From positions 1-64,000 of the forward strand of contig URCP01000003.1 in the NCBI GenBank assembly GCA_900546315.1: a stretch of 64,000 nt of DNA, read 5' to 3'. Shown here in pieces: positions 34,802 through 43,450 of this stretch. The notes below the pieces were generated by a model. That model saw only the letters and a program-made list of their open reading frames with translations, made no database searches and was not told where the DNA came from. This DNA comes from an uncultured Eubacteriales bacterium (GTDB lineage: Bacteria > Bacillota > Clostridia > Oscillospirales > CAG-272). The translations under genes were made by a program, and so were the position numbers. Positions within the stretch are counted from its first letter, which is position 1. Each line of letters opens with the position of its first letter.

Positions 34802-36628
34802 TCATTTTTTGTCGAACCACTCAAGCGGTTTCAGACTGTACTCAAGACCCACCAGCCACTCACGGCAATTATGCGGTCTCGCCATACCGAAAAACATCTC
34901 ACCCGGCTCGCCGTCCCCGATCTCAATCTCAACGAAATTCCAGCATCCGAACAGCTTATCCGTAGTCACAAGCGCTGTGGTCTTACCGCGGTGATACGCC
35001 GGAACGTAAAAACTCCCGTCGCCCGTCAGCACCTCCCTGCCATTAAGCCTCGCCCTGAACGGCCTCTCACTCATGACAGCAAAACACACAGGCATATAAG
35101 GATTCACCTTGACAGCCGTCCGATACCTGTAACGCCCTGACGGAACAGTCTGAAAAACCTCGCGCGCGTCAACAGTCACCGTCTCTCCCGTTTCAAGATC
35201 GGTTCTCTCCCACGGCACCGCGACAGGGAGATCAGCCGTCACAGTCCACACGACACCGTTAGCGCGAAAATCGATGTCAAGATCATTGTCGCGCGCTCTC
35301 CGTCCGGTCATCTCAGACGGTATCACATCGAAAGAGAACTCAGCCTCCTCACGCGGAGCGAGCGAAAATTCCTTTCCGTCCGGCAGAACCTTCCATCCAT
35401 CCGGCAGGTTAAGCGAAAAAGCGCCGGATATTCTGTCCTCAGCCGGATTTCTCAGAACAAGTCTGAATCCCGAAGCCTCACAAGGCCGCACCGCCACATA
35501 TTCCGGATATACAAGCCGCAATGTGAGCGGTGTCAGAGCGATCAGCGCCTCACGCGGCGATTCCATCCGGTCGACCGCGTGTGAGTCAGACGTCCACGGA
35601 GAGTGCATCCCCGGCAGCCCATCCGGCACCTCAGAAATCGGAGCGCCGCCATAATACTCAAGCACCCTCACAGCCGTCCCGGCAACAAGGTCACAGAAAC
35701 CGCCGACCGTCTCCGGTTCATGCATCCCCATTATACTCGTGCTCAGGATCAACCTGTCTCCGATCGGTTTCGTCCATCTGCCGCCGATTGAGCCGGGCGC
35801 GATTATACCGATTATCGAGCCAAGCGTAGCGCAGGTGCAGTCCGTGTCATAACCAAGTCCCGCCGCGGTACAGATCGCCCGGTCGAAATCGCCGCCTGAC
35901 GACAGCCAGGCTATCACGATAAGCCCGAGATTTATCGTGACATCCGTCCAGTTCTGAACCTCATATTTCTTCAGGAACCGCTCCCTGGCGGCATACGGAT
36001 CTCCCGCCGTCGTCACGCACTCAATGGCGTATCTGATACCGGTCGCAAGTCTGCCGCTTTCAGGAATATATGAAAGTCCGAGACTTATGAGACGTCCGGC
36101 AGTCTCATCGTCTGACCGTTCCTCAAGGAACGCCGCGCTCTCAACCACGCTCAGGAATACGCAGGCTTCCATTCCGTCCGCGTAATGGTCGGTGCACGAG
36201 TCCTCCCGCGACAGTCGTGCCGCGAGTTCCGGCTCCCCGGGCGCAAGGCACGCCCACAGCTCACTGCGTATTGCCGCGCCCATTCCGGCGTAGAATTTAT
36301 TGCAGTAGTACCCACTGAGTGGCGCGTATCTGCCGAGGAAAAAATTCCATCTCGCGGCGCCATACTCATCCGGGCCTCCGTCCTGCAGATGCTCCCAGAG
36401 CGTCGTCAGATGATGTCTGTTCACCGGCAGACCAAAGCGTCTGATTATCTCAAGGTCGATAACCTGAAGATCAAGATCGTCGTTCGGAAGCATTCTGTCA
36501 GGCACCGGGTCATAATATGTTATCTGTCTGGTCGACGTGTCGCCTTCAAACGGCATCCCAAGCGTTCCGCCGACCGCTTTGCCGGTATAGCATCCGGCCA
36601 CTTTGGCACGGTATTTCTCATATACCAT
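34802..36628 (-). CDS. ADP-ribosylglycohydrolase-fold protein with C-terminal beta-rich domain
   Basis: The 608-residue protein begins AGCYTGKAVGGTLGMPFEG. It has the metal-binding NDDLDLQ (DraG-type TDDT position) and a second motif GYDTDCTCATLGSIIG (DTD), so the ADP-ribosylglycohydrolase core fills about residues 1-340. The last 260 residues look like beta-sandwich domains (LNLPDGWKVLPDGKEF, AREVFQTVPSGRYRYRTAV). The DraG family removes ADP-ribose from proteins or small substrates, but members in carbohydrate clusters may instead act on sugar conjugates. No signal peptide. ATG 36628 follows GGAGGG. The role in this sugar cluster is unknown. Confidence 0.8.
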   Translation of the reverse strand: MVYEKYRAKVAGCYTGKAVGGTLGMPFEGDTSTRQITYYDPVPDRMLPNDDLDLQVIDLEIIRRFGLPVNRHHLTTLWEHLQDGGPDEYGAARWNFFLGRYAPLSGYYCNKFYAGMGAAIRSELWACLAPGEPELAARLSREDSCTDHYADGMEACVFLSVVESAAFLEERSDDETAGRLISLGLSYIPESGRLATGIRYAIECVTTAGDPYAARERFLKKYEVQNWTDVTINLGLIVIAWLSSGGDFDRAICTAAGLGYDTDCTCATLGSIIGIIAPGSIGGRWTKPIGDRLILSTSIMGMHEPETVGGFCDLVAGTAVRVLEYYGGAPISEVPDGLPGMHSPWTSDSHAVDRMESPREALIALTPLTLRLVYPEYVAVRPCEASGFRLVLRNPAEDRISGAFSLNLPDGWKVLPDGKEFSLAPREEAEFSFDVIPSEMTGRRARDNDLDIDFRANGVVWTVTADLPVAVPWERTDLETGETVTVDAREVFQTVPSGRYRYRTAVKVNPYMPVCFAVMSERPFRARLNGREVLTGDGSFYVPAYHRGKTTALVTTDKLFGCWNFVEIEIGDGEPGEMFFGMARPHNCREWLVGLEYSLKPLEWFDKK

Positions 36629-36685
36629 CAGTATTCCCTCCAATTATCCTTTTCAGTGTAAAAGTCCGATATATGCTGTACCTAT

Positions 36686-36714
36686 ATTATATCAATGATA
36701 AACGGACAAATCAA
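36686..36714 (-). promoter_or_regulatory. Promoter of the ADP-ribosylglycohydrolase-like gene
   Basis: Minus strand: TTGATT (36709-36714), 17 nt, TATAAT (36686-36691). Confidence 0.7.
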
Positions 36715-36810
36715 CAAATATATTCACATTTTTACGTGAAATATTCTGAAAAGCTTCACACGTAGCGACAGCGGAAGGCGGGCAACGTTTCATAATCCAC
36801 AGTTTCCGCA

Positions 36811-36844
36811 AAACAGGACCGCTCCGGTTATCAAGGAGCGGTCC
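36811..36844 (-). terminator. Intrinsic terminator downstream of the GH127 gene
   Basis: GGACCGCTCC (36816-36825) pairs with GGAGCGGTCC (36835-36844). On the minus strand it is followed by TGTTTT. It lies about 140 bases after the stop codon, with the palindromic element between. Confidence 0.75.
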
Positions 36845-36878
36845 CCGATGAATATGATGATTCAGACAGCTGATCTGT

Positions 36879-36973
36879 TAGGGAAACGCTGAATAATACG
36901 GGTTTTCGCGGAAAAAAGTCTTGGATTTATGGGCTTTTTTCCGCGAAAACAACCTTAAATCAGTGTTTCCTTA
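36879..36973. mobile_element. MITE-like palindromic element, copy 2
   Basis: The 95-bp element has TAGGGAAACGCTGA and TCAGTGTTTCCTTA ends and inner arms TTTTCGCGGAAAAAA and TTTTTTCCGCGAAAA. Compared with copy 1 the two inner-arm substitutions are complementary (A to G with T to C), preserving pairing. It is placed between the GH127 stop and its terminator. Confidence 0.75.
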
Positions 36974-36982
36974 GATCCGCCC

Positions 36983-38965
36983 TTACTTCTTCCAGTACTC
37001 ACGCGTCGGCATCCAGCAGCAGTACTTAGACGACTCGTCCCATGTCTTTCCGGCGGACGAGTAGTCCACAACCGTGAACTTCTTCCCGTTCACCTGCGGG
37101 ACGCTAAACTCGACGATCTTATCGAAGGACGCCTTGTCTGACGGCTCGAGCTCAACATATCCGTCGTCGTCATACGCGATATTGACCGCCTCGTCGACGG
37201 TTCCGTCAAGACGCGCGTCGCGCGCGAGCACCAGCGGGCCGCGGCGGAGCGCGATATGGAACTTCGCCTCCGGGGTCTCCTCGGTGACAGTCGGGTACAT
37301 ATAGTCTATATCCCACTTCTTCGCGGTGAGGATTATATCACGTCCGAAGTGCGGAGCGTGAATGACCTTCGCGCGCATATCAAGAGACAGCGAAATACGA
37401 TCCCCGTTATGCCAGACGCGTCTCAGCTCGCAATAACCCTTATGCGCGGGGATATTCTCGCCGTTCACCGCGATATGAGTGCGCTCGCTCCACTCCGGTA
37501 TTCTCAGCGCGATCGTGAACTCCTCGTCCGAATTCACGCCGACCGTGATGTCGACAAATCCGTCGACCGGATAGAGCGTGTCGACGTCGAGCTTCAGCTC
37601 GCCCGCGAGCGGAGTTCTCGTCACGATGCTTCCCGGAATATACAGGTTCAGCGCGACGCCGTCCTCGCGGAGCATCGCCGCTACCTTCGAAATCATTCCG
37701 GTGCCCGCCGAGCCTATGCACGCGCAGCAGCCGTAATAATGCTTGTCGCTCATCAGCTGGAGACCGCCGATGCCTCTTCCGCGGGTATTCGGGAGCAGCG
37801 ACGAATAGCTGTCGAACGGGAGCGCCACAGGTATAGCGCCCGGCAGACGCTCAATCGTCTTGCTGTCGACTATCTTCTCGGTATTGACCGAACCGAGATA
37901 AGCGTTATAGAGAGCCCTCTCGAAGCTGTCCGCGAACTCCACCTCTCCGGTGAGCATAAGAAGCTGCCAGCAGAACTTCATCCACGTGACGGTGACGCAG
38001 GTCTCCTGCATGATGCCCGCGTAAGCCGTGTCGGTCTGACGCGCCGCGGAGTGGTCGAGCAGCTCGTGCGTGCAGCCCGCGCTTCCGATAATGGTTATAT
38101 CGGTCTTCAGGATACGGCGTCCGAAACGGATTACCGCCTGCTTATATCTCTCGATGCCGGTCGCGCGGTAATACTCGAGAAGCCCCTCGAAGCAGGACAT
38201 CATCTCATACGCCTTTGTGACCGGGTACTGATACGGATCGGTCTTGTCCTCGTACGCGAGGTCGAAGATATTGCAGATCGACGTTCCGCCCTCGGAAACT
38301 ATGTAGGACGCGAAATCGAGGTACTTCTTGTCTCCGGTGAGGTCATAGAGTCTGACGACCGGCTCGAGGATGGACGAGGAATTAAGACCTCTCCAGCACT
38401 CGGACGCGCTCGTTATCGGCAGCTTCCCCTCTCTCTTCGGCCCAAGCTTCGAGATGAGGTAATCACACTGACGGCACATTGACGCGACGCAGCGCTTCTT
38501 CAGATCCTCGTCCTCGCAGATTTCCATGAAATACTGCATACCGAGCATGACATACTTCCGGCACCAGAGATCCCAGCCGTGGAACTCTGTCGGAACGGTG
38601 AAGCTTGAGATGCGCCCGAACTCATCCTCGGCGGTGAGCATATCCTCGACCGTGTCACACAGAGCCTTGTAGAGCTTCTCGTCGCGGGTGTAGGCGTATG
38701 TGAACGCCGCGCCGCGCATCATCTTGCCCCAGTACTCGCCTCTCCAGCCGTTATTCTCGGAGTCGGTGCGGACCTTGAACTGATTGACGAATCTCGCCCA
38801 GTTATCGGAGTCGAGGAGCTGGAAATCCTCAACGAAGCGTATCGTCTTATCGAGGATACCCGTGAACGCGCACTCCGCGCCCGTGTCTGTGAAGAGACGG
38901 TCGGTGTCGACGCGCTTTTCATTGACCGTGCCGTGCTCATATAATGTTTCTATTGCTTTTGACAT
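36983..38965 (-). CDS. GH127-type (DUF1680) beta-L-arabinofuranosidase-like enzyme
   Basis: The 660-residue protein has the alpha/alpha-barrel with GEYWGKMMRGAAFTYAYTRDE and FHGWDLWCRKYVM. It retains the family's cysteine-zinc pocket: MQETCVTVTWMKF (Glu and Cys) and YGCCACIGSAG (the paired Cys). GH127 enzymes remove beta-L-arabinofuranose from oligosaccharides using cysteine as nucleophile. It has no signal peptide, so it should act in the cytoplasm on imported oligosaccharides. ATG 38965 follows GAAAGGAAT. The promoter is at 39010-39038 and the next upstream gene on this strand begins a separate unit. Confidence 0.8.
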   Translation of the reverse strand: MSKAIETLYEHGTVNEKRVDTDRLFTDTGAECAFTGILDKTIRFVEDFQLLDSDNWARFVNQFKVRTDSENNGWRGEYWGKMMRGAAFTYAYTRDEKLYKALCDTVEDMLTAEDEFGRISSFTVPTEFHGWDLWCRKYVMLGMQYFMEICEDEDLKKRCVASMCRQCDYLISKLGPKREGKLPITSASECWRGLNSSSILEPVVRLYDLTGDKKYLDFASYIVSEGGTSICNIFDLAYEDKTDPYQYPVTKAYEMMSCFEGLLEYYRATGIERYKQAVIRFGRRILKTDITIIGSAGCTHELLDHSAARQTDTAYAGIMQETCVTVTWMKFCWQLLMLTGEVEFADSFERALYNAYLGSVNTEKIVDSKTIERLPGAIPVALPFDSYSSLLPNTRGRGIGGLQLMSDKHYYGCCACIGSAGTGMISKVAAMLREDGVALNLYIPGSIVTRTPLAGELKLDVDTLYPVDGFVDITVGVNSDEEFTIALRIPEWSERTHIAVNGENIPAHKGYCELRRVWHNGDRISLSLDMRAKVIHAPHFGRDIILTAKKWDIDYMYPTVTEETPEAKFHIALRRGPLVLARDARLDGTVDEAVNIAYDDDGYVELEPSDKASFDKIVEFSVPQVNGKKFTVVDYSSAGKTWDESSKYCCWMPTREYWKK

Positions 38966-39009
38966 TTTGTAATTCCTTTCATTTCCGCAAGCAGAAATTA
39001 TTCAGATTA

Positions 39010-39038
39010 ATTATATCATCACACGGACTGTTTGTCAA
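39010..39038 (-). promoter_or_regulatory. Promoter of the GH127-type gene
   Basis: Minus strand: TTGACA (39033-39038), 17 nt, TATAAT (39010-39015); perfect hexamers, 45 bases from the start. Confidence 0.85.
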
Positions 39039-39068
39039 TGCGTTTTGCGAAATATTCATTGCGTATTT

Positions 39069-40073
39069 TCACCATACAAGCTCCGCCGTCAGCTTCGGCG
39101 AATACTCCATTCCTGTGATCTCCGGTACATCCGGCATTATCTCGTCGTACTCCGCCTTCGTGAGATTCCATTCGCTGTAGCGGCGGATGATCACACTGAG
39201 TGAGAGCACGGCACCTCTGTTTCTCGTACTGCTGAGCCGCGGGTCATCTTCATACACGTCGACGAAAAGACGGCACGTGAATATCTCACGCTTGCGGTCG
39301 GCATATTTTTCCGGCACGTTCGCGTACGCGTCACCGAGACGTTCTTCGATGATTGTGTTGTACCGCCGCATACTGTCGCTTACGTCGCCGTTCGTCGTGT
39401 CGACGCGCGTTCCGCCCATGCCGTTCGCGGAGAATCTCACGCTGAGCGGAGACTTCCCGAAGCACTCATTGTGCGGCGTATCAAGCGCCTCAGATGACGG
39501 TATGAACCTGAGATTCCCGGTCTTGAGCCCTCTCTCGGTCTCAGCGCAGATAAATTTGCCGTCGACGCTGTCTATAGAGAACCTTATTCTCAGGAAGCAC
39601 TTGCCCGTGAAAGTGAATATCGGATCGGCGTAATACGCGTCGTCATCCGTGTCGATCCGGTACGGATTGAAGCCATAGATATGCTTCAGCTTATCGTAAT
39701 CCCTATCGCCGCCGTTAATCTTTCTGTCCTCCCAGCCGCGGTCATATTTCAGCAGAGCGCCGATCCGGTACTCCTCTCCCGGCTCCATCCTCGTCAGCAC
39801 CCTCTGCTCACCGTCGCGGTAAATGTCAAAATCGTGTCCCCATGTGTATACCTGAACAAGCCTCGAGTAATCCGGCTTTTCTTCCTCCTGTTTTTTTACC
39901 TCAATCTCAAGTCTCGACTGCTTCTTTCTCCATGACATCGAAGACGTCATGAATATCGCGGCGACCATCACCGCGAACGCCAGAACCGTCAGCAAAACCG
40001 AGCGCCAGAACTCAATTATTATTCTGCCTGTGCTGTCTTTGGCTCCGTTCGTGTACCTTCTCCTCCTTCGCAT
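39069..40073 (-). CDS. Membrane-anchored protein, paralogue of next gene, unknown function
   Basis: The 334-residue protein has a polybasic start (MRRRRRYTNG), one transmembrane helix (SVLLTVLAFAVMVAAIFMTS) and an extracytoplasmic domain. It is paralogous to the gene just upstream at 40092-41093: both share VYTWG/KD, GEEYRIGA-type, DRxYDKL, ADPIFTF, FSIDxxxG, KYADRxREIFTCRL and a final WNLTKAEYDE...YSPKLTAEL block. No known domain is recognised. The start at 40073 has a nearly perfect GGAGGTGAT site just after the upstream stop. The pair may be surface or cell-wall-associated proteins; the function is unknown. Confidence 0.75.
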   Translation of the reverse strand: MRRRRRYTNGAKDSTGRIIIEFWRSVLLTVLAFAVMVAAIFMTSSMSWRKKQSRLEIEVKKQEEEKPDYSRLVQVYTWGHDFDIYRDGEQRVLTRMEPGEEYRIGALLKYDRGWEDRKINGGDRDYDKLKHIYGFNPYRIDTDDDAYYADPIFTFTGKCFLRIRFSIDSVDGKFICAETERGLKTGNLRFIPSSEALDTPHNECFGKSPLSVRFSANGMGGTRVDTTNGDVSDSMRRYNTIIEERLGDAYANVPEKYADRKREIFTCRLFVDVYEDDPRLSSTRNRGAVLSLSVIIRRYSEWNLTKAEYDEIMPDVPEITGMEYSPKLTAELVW

Positions 40074-40091
40074 ATAATATCACCTCCGTCA

Positions 40092-41093
40092 TCACGGCAC
40101 CAGCTCCGCCGTTATCGTCGGCGAATAATCAACGAGCGACATATCCGGAGCGGTGAAAACAGCCTCATCGTACTCCGCCTTGCTGAGATCCCACGCGCCG
40201 TAATACCTTATTCGCACCTTGAAAGTGGTCTCCGGCGTATTGGGTCCGCGGTTCGCCTTTCCGTGCGGGTCTTTCTTGTAAGCGCTGACAATCAGATGGC
40301 AGGTGCTGACCTCACGCGTGCGGTCGGCGTACTTCTTGTCGACGCCCGGGTAAACGTCCGCGAGACGCTCTGTGGTCACGTAGTTGTACTGACGCATATC
40401 CTCGCTTATCGTTGTGTCGTCGACATTCACCGACACCCCGCCCGTGCCGTTCGCGACCACCTTTACTGTCGTCGGACCCTTTGTGAAGGAACTCTTCGAC
40501 GCGCTTCCGCTCGCCTCCCCGGGTATGTACTTGTAATTCCCGGTCTTCGTGCCGACCGCCGTCGGTCCGAACTCATACACGCCCTCGTCATTGTCTATCG
40601 AGAACTTTATGTCGAGATAATTCTCGTAAATGAAAGTGATCACCGGGTCGGCGAAATACGTGTCGTCGTTCGGATCGATCATGAAACAGTTGTGGAAGAA
40701 CCTGTCGCTCAGCCGCTCGTAGTCCTCCGCTGTATATTCTCTGTCTTTGCGGTTGCGGTCATATATCTGATGCGCTCCTACGCGGTACTCGGTTCCGACC
40801 TTCATCTTCTCGGCACTGCGCTTCTCGCCGTCGTCGCTCCGGTCATCCGAGTCCTTCCACGTGTAGACTCCGACGACGCCCATCTTGTCGATGAGCACCT
40901 GCATCTTCTTCTCCGCTGCGATCTCGAGCCGCTTCTGCTCCGAGCGCCATGTGTACGCGGACGACTCGAATATGCAGAATATCATAACCGCGAACCCGCC
41001 GACCGCGATGAATACCGCCTTCCAGAAGCTCCAGAGGAGCGCGCCGACCCCGCCTTCCTCGTCGTCACGTATTCTTTTCCGCCTGTTTCTCAT
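40092..41093 (-). CDS. Membrane-anchored protein, paralogue of previous gene, unknown function
   Basis: The 333-residue protein has the same layout as the gene downstream: basic N-terminus (MRNRRKRIRDDEEG), a single transmembrane helix (AVFIAVGGFAVMIFCIFES), a short coiled lysine-rich stretch and an extracytoplasmic domain ending YSPTITAELVP. ATG 41093 follows AGGAGG. A promoter lies at 41146-41174. It has no recognised domain. The two genes were duplicated in tandem and both are intact, so selection is acting on each. Their neighbours are GH127 and TRAP transporter genes. Confidence 0.75.
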   Translation of the reverse strand: MRNRRKRIRDDEEGGVGALLWSFWKAVFIAVGGFAVMIFCIFESSAYTWRSEQKRLEIAAEKKMQVLIDKMGVVGVYTWKDSDDRSDDGEKRSAEKMKVGTEYRVGAHQIYDRNRKDREYTAEDYERLSDRFFHNCFMIDPNDDTYFADPVITFIYENYLDIKFSIDNDEGVYEFGPTAVGTKTGNYKYIPGEASGSASKSSFTKGPTTVKVVANGTGGVSVNVDDTTISEDMRQYNYVTTERLADVYPGVDKKYADRTREVSTCHLIVSAYKKDPHGKANRGPNTPETTFKVRIRYYGAWDLSKAEYDEAVFTAPDMSLVDYSPTITAELVP

Positions 41094-41145
41094 ATCGACA
41101 CCTCCTATGAAAATCACCCGTCCGGGCATATTTCGTTCTATATAT

Positions 41146-41174
41146 ATCATACCATATGCCGCTATATATGTCAA
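41146..41174 (-). promoter_or_regulatory. Promoter of the paired membrane-protein genes
   Basis: Minus strand: TTGACA (41169-41174), 17 nt, TATGAT (41146-41151). Confidence 0.75.
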
Positions 41175-41237
41175 GATATTCTGAACAAAAATATCGCAGA
41201 TTTTTTTATTTTCGTATTTTGTCGGTCTGTATAACGC

Positions 41238-41271
41238 GAAAAGGAGCCCGCCGCGCGGAACACGGCAGACT
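41238..41271 (-). terminator. Terminator of the TRAP permease gene
   Basis: AGCCCGCCGCG (41245-41255) pairs imperfectly with CACGGCAGACT (41261-41271) and is followed by TTTT on the minus strand. Confidence 0.6.
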
Positions 41272-41278
41272 CCATCTG

Positions 41279-43291
41279 TTATTTTGCGCACGCGGCGGCT
41301 TTCACCACTGTCCCGCGTTTCTTTGTGAATACCTGCCAGCCGATCACGACAGCGACAAGCGCAATGCCGATAATGTCGGTAAGCACCCTCGGGTCAATGA
41401 GCAGCAGTCCTCCGGCCGCCGCCATCACGCGCTGCACGGGATTCATCTTCACGAATATATACCCTTCAAGCGCTGACGCGACACCGAAGATGCCGACAAG
41501 CGATGTTATGATGATCGACGCGACCTGCATAGGTCCCGTGACGTCGATGAACAGCATCACCGGGTTCAGCGCGAACGCGTACGGAACAATGAACGCCGCG
41601 ATCGCGAGTTTCGTCGACTGGAGCGCCGTCTTCATCGGGTTCGACTGCGCTATGGCAGCCCCCGCGTATGCCGCAAGCGCAACCGGAGGCGTCAGATCTG
41701 CGACGATGCCGAAATAGAACACGAAGAAGTGAGCCGCGACAAGCGGTACTCCCATCCTCACGAGTATAGGCGCGCAGGTCGCCGCCATTATACAGTAATT
41801 CGCCGTAGTCGGCACGCCCATGCCGAGCACTATGCAGCAGATCATCGTCAGGAACAGAGCGATGATGACCTGGTCGCCGGCGAGAGCGACAATACCGTTG
41901 ATTATCACGTTCGCGAGACCCGTCATGGTGATCGTTCCGGCGATTATTCCGGCGATGCCGCACGCCGCCGCGACCGAGATGGTTCCCTGTCCGCCCGCCG
42001 CGAGCGCCTCGAGGAAGCGCTTCGGCGTGATGCGGTTGCCCTTGTTGAACAGGCTCACGATGACCGCCGCGACAATCGCGATAGCCGCCGCCGTCTGTAT
42101 CGTCTTAGTGTTCGACGAGACGAGATAGATAAGTATCACGAGCGGGAGAAGGAGATAGAGCTTCTTCGCGAGCTGCCCGAACCTCGGCAGCTCACTCCTC
42201 GGCACACCGCGCAGACCGAGCTTCTTCGCCTCGAGGTGGACCGAGATGAATATTCCGGTAAAATAAAGTATCGCCGGGAGTATCGCCATGACGATTATCT
42301 CACTGTACGGCTTCGCGACGTAATCCGCCATCAGGAACGCCGCCGCGCCCATTATAGGCGGCATGATCTGCCCGCCTGTCGACGCCGACGCCTCCGCAGC
42401 CGCCGCGAACTCCGGCTTGTAGCCCGTGCGCTTCATCAGAGGAATGGTTACCGAGCCGCTTCCGACCGTGTTCGCGACCGACGAGCCGGAGACCATGCCC
42501 TCAAGCGCGCTCGCCACGACCGCGACCTTCGCCGGACCGCCTGAAAAGCCGCCGACCACGGCGTTCGCCGCCTGAATGAAGAAATCCGCGATACCGGTGC
42601 GCTCAAGGAACGCGCCGAATATGATGAACACGACAATAAACTTCGAGCATGTATTTATCGGCGTCGAAAGTATGCCCTCCTTCGAGTAAAAGAGCGAACG
42701 GACAAGATAGTTGAGCCGCCCCATGAAGGTCGGGTTCACGAGTCCCCATATCAGCGCGTAAACGATGAACGCCGCCGCGACGATGAGTATAGGCAGTCCG
42801 ACGCTGCGCCGGCACAGCTCCGCGAGAGCCGCGATGCCGACAAGACCGATCAGTATCTGGTACGTCTCAAACTTCGCGCCCTGCTGGATTATACCATACG
42901 CGTTGAACGTGAAGTAAAAGAATGACGCGGTTCCGGCTATCATAATAACAATATCGTACCACGGCATATGATTGACCTTCTGGACGCCCTTTTTCGCCGG
43001 GAAGACGATATATCCGATCAGAACGATCAGTCCGACAAAGGACGAGAGCCGTATCTCCTCAAGCCAGCTCGCGAAAAGCGTCACATATATGCAGAAAACC
43101 GAGAAAAGAGCCAGAACGATCGAGACGATCAGCTTCGGCTTCCCTTCCCATACGCGGGTGTTCGACTCGCGGTCGTACTTTTTCATGACCGCGTCGACGA
43201 CGGCGTCAATATCCTCTTCCGGAGCGGATCCGACAGTTCCGGCGTCGTTTTTCATGACTTCCGCCTCTTTTGTTTCGGTGCCTTTTGACAT
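41279..43291 (-). CDS. TRAP transporter fused permease (TAXI type)
   Basis: The 670-residue protein has about 16 transmembrane helices. It matches the fused DctQM TRAP-TAXI permease: GFSGGPAKVAVVASALEGMVSGSSVANTVGSG, AAAEASASTGGQIMPPIMGAAAFLMA and GMGVPTTANYCIMA (DctM-like motifs). It couples substrate entry to a sodium or proton gradient. ATG 43291 is preferred over 43297 because AAAGGA is eight bases upstream. It lies downstream of the TAXI binding protein, with a hairpin and a short palindromic element between. The substrate is unknown; TAXI systems often carry organic acids or amino acids. Confidence 0.9.
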   Translation of the reverse strand: MSKGTETKEAEVMKNDAGTVGSAPEEDIDAVVDAVMKKYDRESNTRVWEGKPKLIVSIVLALFSVFCIYVTLFASWLEEIRLSSFVGLIVLIGYIVFPAKKGVQKVNHMPWYDIVIMIAGTASFFYFTFNAYGIIQQGAKFETYQILIGLVGIAALAELCRRSVGLPILIVAAAFIVYALIWGLVNPTFMGRLNYLVRSLFYSKEGILSTPINTCSKFIVVFIIFGAFLERTGIADFFIQAANAVVGGFSGGPAKVAVVASALEGMVSGSSVANTVGSGSVTIPLMKRTGYKPEFAAAAEASASTGGQIMPPIMGAAAFLMADYVAKPYSEIIVMAILPAILYFTGIFISVHLEAKKLGLRGVPRSELPRFGQLAKKLYLLLPLVILIYLVSSNTKTIQTAAAIAIVAAVIVSLFNKGNRITPKRFLEALAAGGQGTISVAAACGIAGIIAGTITMTGLANVIINGIVALAGDQVIIALFLTMICCIVLGMGVPTTANYCIMAATCAPILVRMGVPLVAAHFFVFYFGIVADLTPPVALAAYAGAAIAQSNPMKTALQSTKLAIAAFIVPYAFALNPVMLFIDVTGPMQVASIIITSLVGIFGVASALEGYIFVKMNPVQRVMAAAGGLLLIDPRVLTDIIGIALVAVVIGWQVFTKKRGTVVKAAACAK

Positions 43292-43314
43292 TAACATTTC
43301 CTTTCAGTTTATTT

Positions 43315-43374
43315 TAGGGACACACTGATTTAAGGTTGTTTTTCGTGAAAATCAGATTTATTCAGTATATCCTA
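43315..43374. mobile_element. MITE-like palindromic element, short derivative (copy 3)
   Basis: The 60-bp copy begins TAGGGACACACTGATTTAAG and ends CAGTATATCCTA. It shares the GATTTAAGGTTGTTTTTCG and TTATTCAGT end blocks of the longer copies but lacks the central GCTTGGATTTATGGG loop. It sits in the untranslated leader of the TRAP permease gene. Confidence 0.65.
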
Positions 43375-43382
43375 TAAAAGAA

Positions 43383-43412
43383 CCGGCGGGTAGGACCTGC
43401 CTCCCCGCCGGC
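43383..43412 (-). terminator. Hairpin between TAXI binding protein and permease genes
   Basis: CCGGCGGG (43383-43390) pairs with CCCCGCCGG (43403-43411) and TTCTTTT follows on the minus strand. It is terminator-like but internal to the operon, which suggests partial termination so that binding protein exceeds permease. Confidence 0.6.
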
Positions 43413-43450
43413 ACAGCGTTGTTGTTCCGGGTTATGCCGACCGTCAGCGA

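Larger units (their letters stand above)
36629..36982 (-). other. Gap between ADP-ribosylglycohydrolase and GH127 genes
   Basis: This 354-bp stretch contains the promoter at 36686-36714, the terminator at 36811-36844 and the palindromic element at 36879-36973, so the element sits in the 3' UTR of the GH127 gene. No gene is seen. Confidence 0.7.
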
